Assembly (NCBI RefSeq): GCF_029057325.1
Contig: NZ_JAICZW010000150.1
Span: 1 to 42,295 of the forward strand
DNA from: Bacteroides sp.
GTDB taxonomy: Bacteria; Bacteroidota; Bacteroidia; Bacteroidales; Bacteroidaceae
Length of the DNA: 42,295 nt
Reading direction: 5' to 3'
Part shown: piece after piece, positions 39,238 through 42,295 of the stretch
Layout: each line of letters begins with the position of its first letter
How positions within the stretch are numbered: position 1 is the stretch's first letter
The notes under the pieces: generated by a model
The model's database searches: none
What the model was told of the DNA's origin: nothing
Seen by the model: the letters and a program-made list of their open reading frames with translations, nothing else
Made by a program: the position numbers and the translations under genes

Positions 39238-39283
39238 GATTAATGAAAGAAATGGCAGTGTTGATACATCATTTAGAAATTAA

Positions 39284-39314
39284 TTTGCGGATTTACGGGA
39301 AATCAGTAGCTTTG
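39284..39314 (+). promoter_or_regulatory. Promoter of the interrupted exported-protein gene
   Basis: TTTG at 39284-39287, a 19-bp spacer and TAGCTTTG at 39307-39314 form a complete Bacteroides promoter. The start codon follows at 39345. Confidence 0.75.
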
Positions 39315-39344
39315 TAATCAGGCTATTAATTCTAAAATAAGTAT

Positions 39345-39929
39345 ATGAAAAGCATTCTAATCTCTTTGTTTTTTATGAGTCTTCATCTGACATTGTTGGT
39401 TGCACAAGAAGCAGCTCCCCTTTCGTTAGACTATAAAGAACCGGATGCTGCGTTGATGTAAGATTTCAATGACGGTTTTGAAGTAATAGTGAAGGGTAAC
39501 TTAAAGGATAAGTTTTATAAATTATATATTGTGCGATGTCATGAAAACAAAGCGGAACGGAAAGAACTTTGTTCTAAAGTGCCTTGCAGAGCTGATAGTG
39601 TACAGTGCCTCTTTCTTTCCAAACCTTTGTCTAAAGATACGATACAGCTTTGTTGCAAGTATCGTGAGGAAGTAAATATAAATCTTCCTGCACTCCTTAT
39701 TCCTCAAATACTGATGGAAACATATCCGTCGAAAACTTATTTTGATACCGACTGCCTGCCCATAATGGCTTTTACAACTGGAACGGAGAAAAAGTTTCTG
39801 ATAGATGGAGAATATCATTCAGGATTGAGCTTTTGCGATGTGCGTAATTCAAAAACACATCCGTCAGAATGGTATGAAAAGTTTAATATTAAGGATTATA
39901 TTTATTTCGAACTTGAACTTTCAGATTGA
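39345..39929 (+). pseudogene. Exported protein gene with an in-frame TAA at codon 39
   Basis: From ATG 39345 the frame encodes a signal peptide (MKSILISLFFMSLHLTLLVA) and 18 further residues, then meets TAA at 39459-39461. The same frame continues without shift for another 155 codons to 39929 (DFNDGFEVIVKGNLKDKFYK after the stop, IYFELELSD at the end). Restoring one base at the stop would give a 194-residue secreted protein with several cysteines. I do not recognise the family. The intact promoter, signal sequence and frame suggest a recent nonsense mutation; a sequencing error or a downstream GTG start (39489) are alternatives. The gene meets gyrB tail to tail across a strong terminator. Confidence 0.7.
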
Positions 39930-39945
39930 TAGCCTAAAGTTCAAA

Positions 39946-39991
39946 AGAAAAACCCCGGTCAGCAGGAGTCTCCTGCCTGTCCGGGGTTTCT
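39946..39991. terminator. Bidirectional terminator between convergent genes
   Basis: AAACCCCGG (39950-39958) pairs with CCGGGGTTT (39981-39989), and inside it GCAGGA pairs with TCCTGC. A and T runs flank the two sides, so it can serve both the plus-strand gene and gyrB. Confidence 0.85.
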
Positions 39992-40046
39992 TCGCTGTAA
40001 GATGCGAGGTTGGTTATTAAATTATCATTTTTCTATTATCTCTTGT

Positions 40047-42035
<1,989 letters not shown>

Positions 42036-42036
42036 T

Positions 42037-42044
42037 CAAAATTA
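42037..42044 (-). promoter_or_regulatory. -7 box for gyrB
   Basis: On the minus strand TAATTTTG matches TAnnTTTG and lies 28 bp before the gyrB start. An A/T tract just upstream occupies the spacer; the -33 box is poor. Confidence 0.5.
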
Positions 42045-42144
42045 CAAAAAAAAACGATACTGGTGAAAAATGGAGGGGCAAAAAGCTACTTGAAACACAC
42101 GTTTTAATGTTTGTTTGAAGGGCTTCCGCTTTCTTAAAAGGAGA

Positions 42145-42295
42145 TTAAAACAGGTTGTTGCGAACCCGATAGGCGATGACAACAGGATTGTCTCCTTCTT
42201 TTGTGCTTTCAAAAAACCGGCCGCCGGAAAGGCCTTTCTGACTGTCAGCATCATGGCCGAGGATAAATCGGTGGTGACGGTCTTGACTGACAAAC
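42145..42295 (-). CDS. C-terminal end of an unidentified gene (partial)
   Basis: A minus-strand frame enters from the right edge and runs 49 codons to a TAA at 42145-42147. It reads FVSQDRHHRFILGHDADSQK at the edge and ends GDNPVVIAYRVRNNLF. The composition looks like a real soluble protein end, unlike the competing minus-strand frame over the same bases, which lacks such character. It would lie upstream of gyrB in the same direction, 136 bp away. I cannot name the family from so short a piece. Confidence 0.5.
   Translation of the reverse strand, partial: FVSQDRHHRFILGHDADSQKGLSGGRFFESTKEGDNPVVIAYRVRNNLF

Noticed and set aside
42042-42293. An 83-codon minus-strand ORF beginning near the right edge
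   Set aside because: It overlaps the gyrB promoter and has no protein-like pattern; another frame on the same strand gives a more convincing C-terminus ending at 42145.

Overview
The window looks like chromosomal DNA of a Bacteroides-type gut bacterium (Bacteroidales). The evidence is two SusC/SusD outer-membrane pairs, a SusR-like membrane regulator, secreted glycosidases with lipoprotein or Sec signals, Bacteroides-type promoters (TTTG, 19-20 bp, TAnnTTTG), and the gene order rimP-nusA-infB-cvpA-sufBCDS. Species cannot be fixed by eye. No rRNA, tRNA, phage, transposase or CRISPR array was seen.

Layout. 1-2900: a secreted GH29 alpha-L-fucosidase lipoprotein, then a decayed six-bladed beta-propeller lipoprotein gene. 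3060-14290: a long plus-strand housekeeping block, rimP-nusA-infB (ribosome maturation, transcription elongation, translation initiation), cvpA, sufB-C-D-S (Fe-S cluster assembly) and a YbjQ-family gene. 14457-19690: a promoter, an isolated susC/susD pair and a terminator. 19754-22019: hppA, an ion-pumping pyrophosphatase. 22276-35474: a minus-strand carbohydrate region that reads, in transcription order, SusR-like regulator, susC, susD, lysO-like exporter, GH2 beta-galactosidase, GH63-like glucosidase. 35644-42295: rnhB, gpmI, a four-helix-bundle gene, a DUF3109 gene, an exported-protein gene with an in-frame stop, then gyrB on the minus strand and the C-terminal end of an unidentified gene running off the window.

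How the genes fit together. The SusR-like protein has TPRs outside, one membrane span and a LuxR-type helix-turn-helix inside. It probably senses a glycan product and switches on susCD and perhaps the enzymes downstream, forming a small polysaccharide utilization locus. Four helically phased TATCTA-type 8-mers upstream of susC are candidate operators.

The most unusual content is between and inside genes. Three 88-bp arrays (22136-22223, 33742-33829, 36329-36416) each consist of four 22-bp units with a dyad-symmetric core; the geometry is the same but the sequences are unrelated. Most longer spacers inside gene runs carry an inverted repeat built from a reiterated short word, and the word differs from spacer to spacer. 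A palindromic element sits in frame inside the lysO-like gene, where it seems to join what may be two ancestral reading frames. A roughly 55-bp GGAGTTA repeat occurs three times. Two genes are broken. All calls were made by reading; no database search was run.
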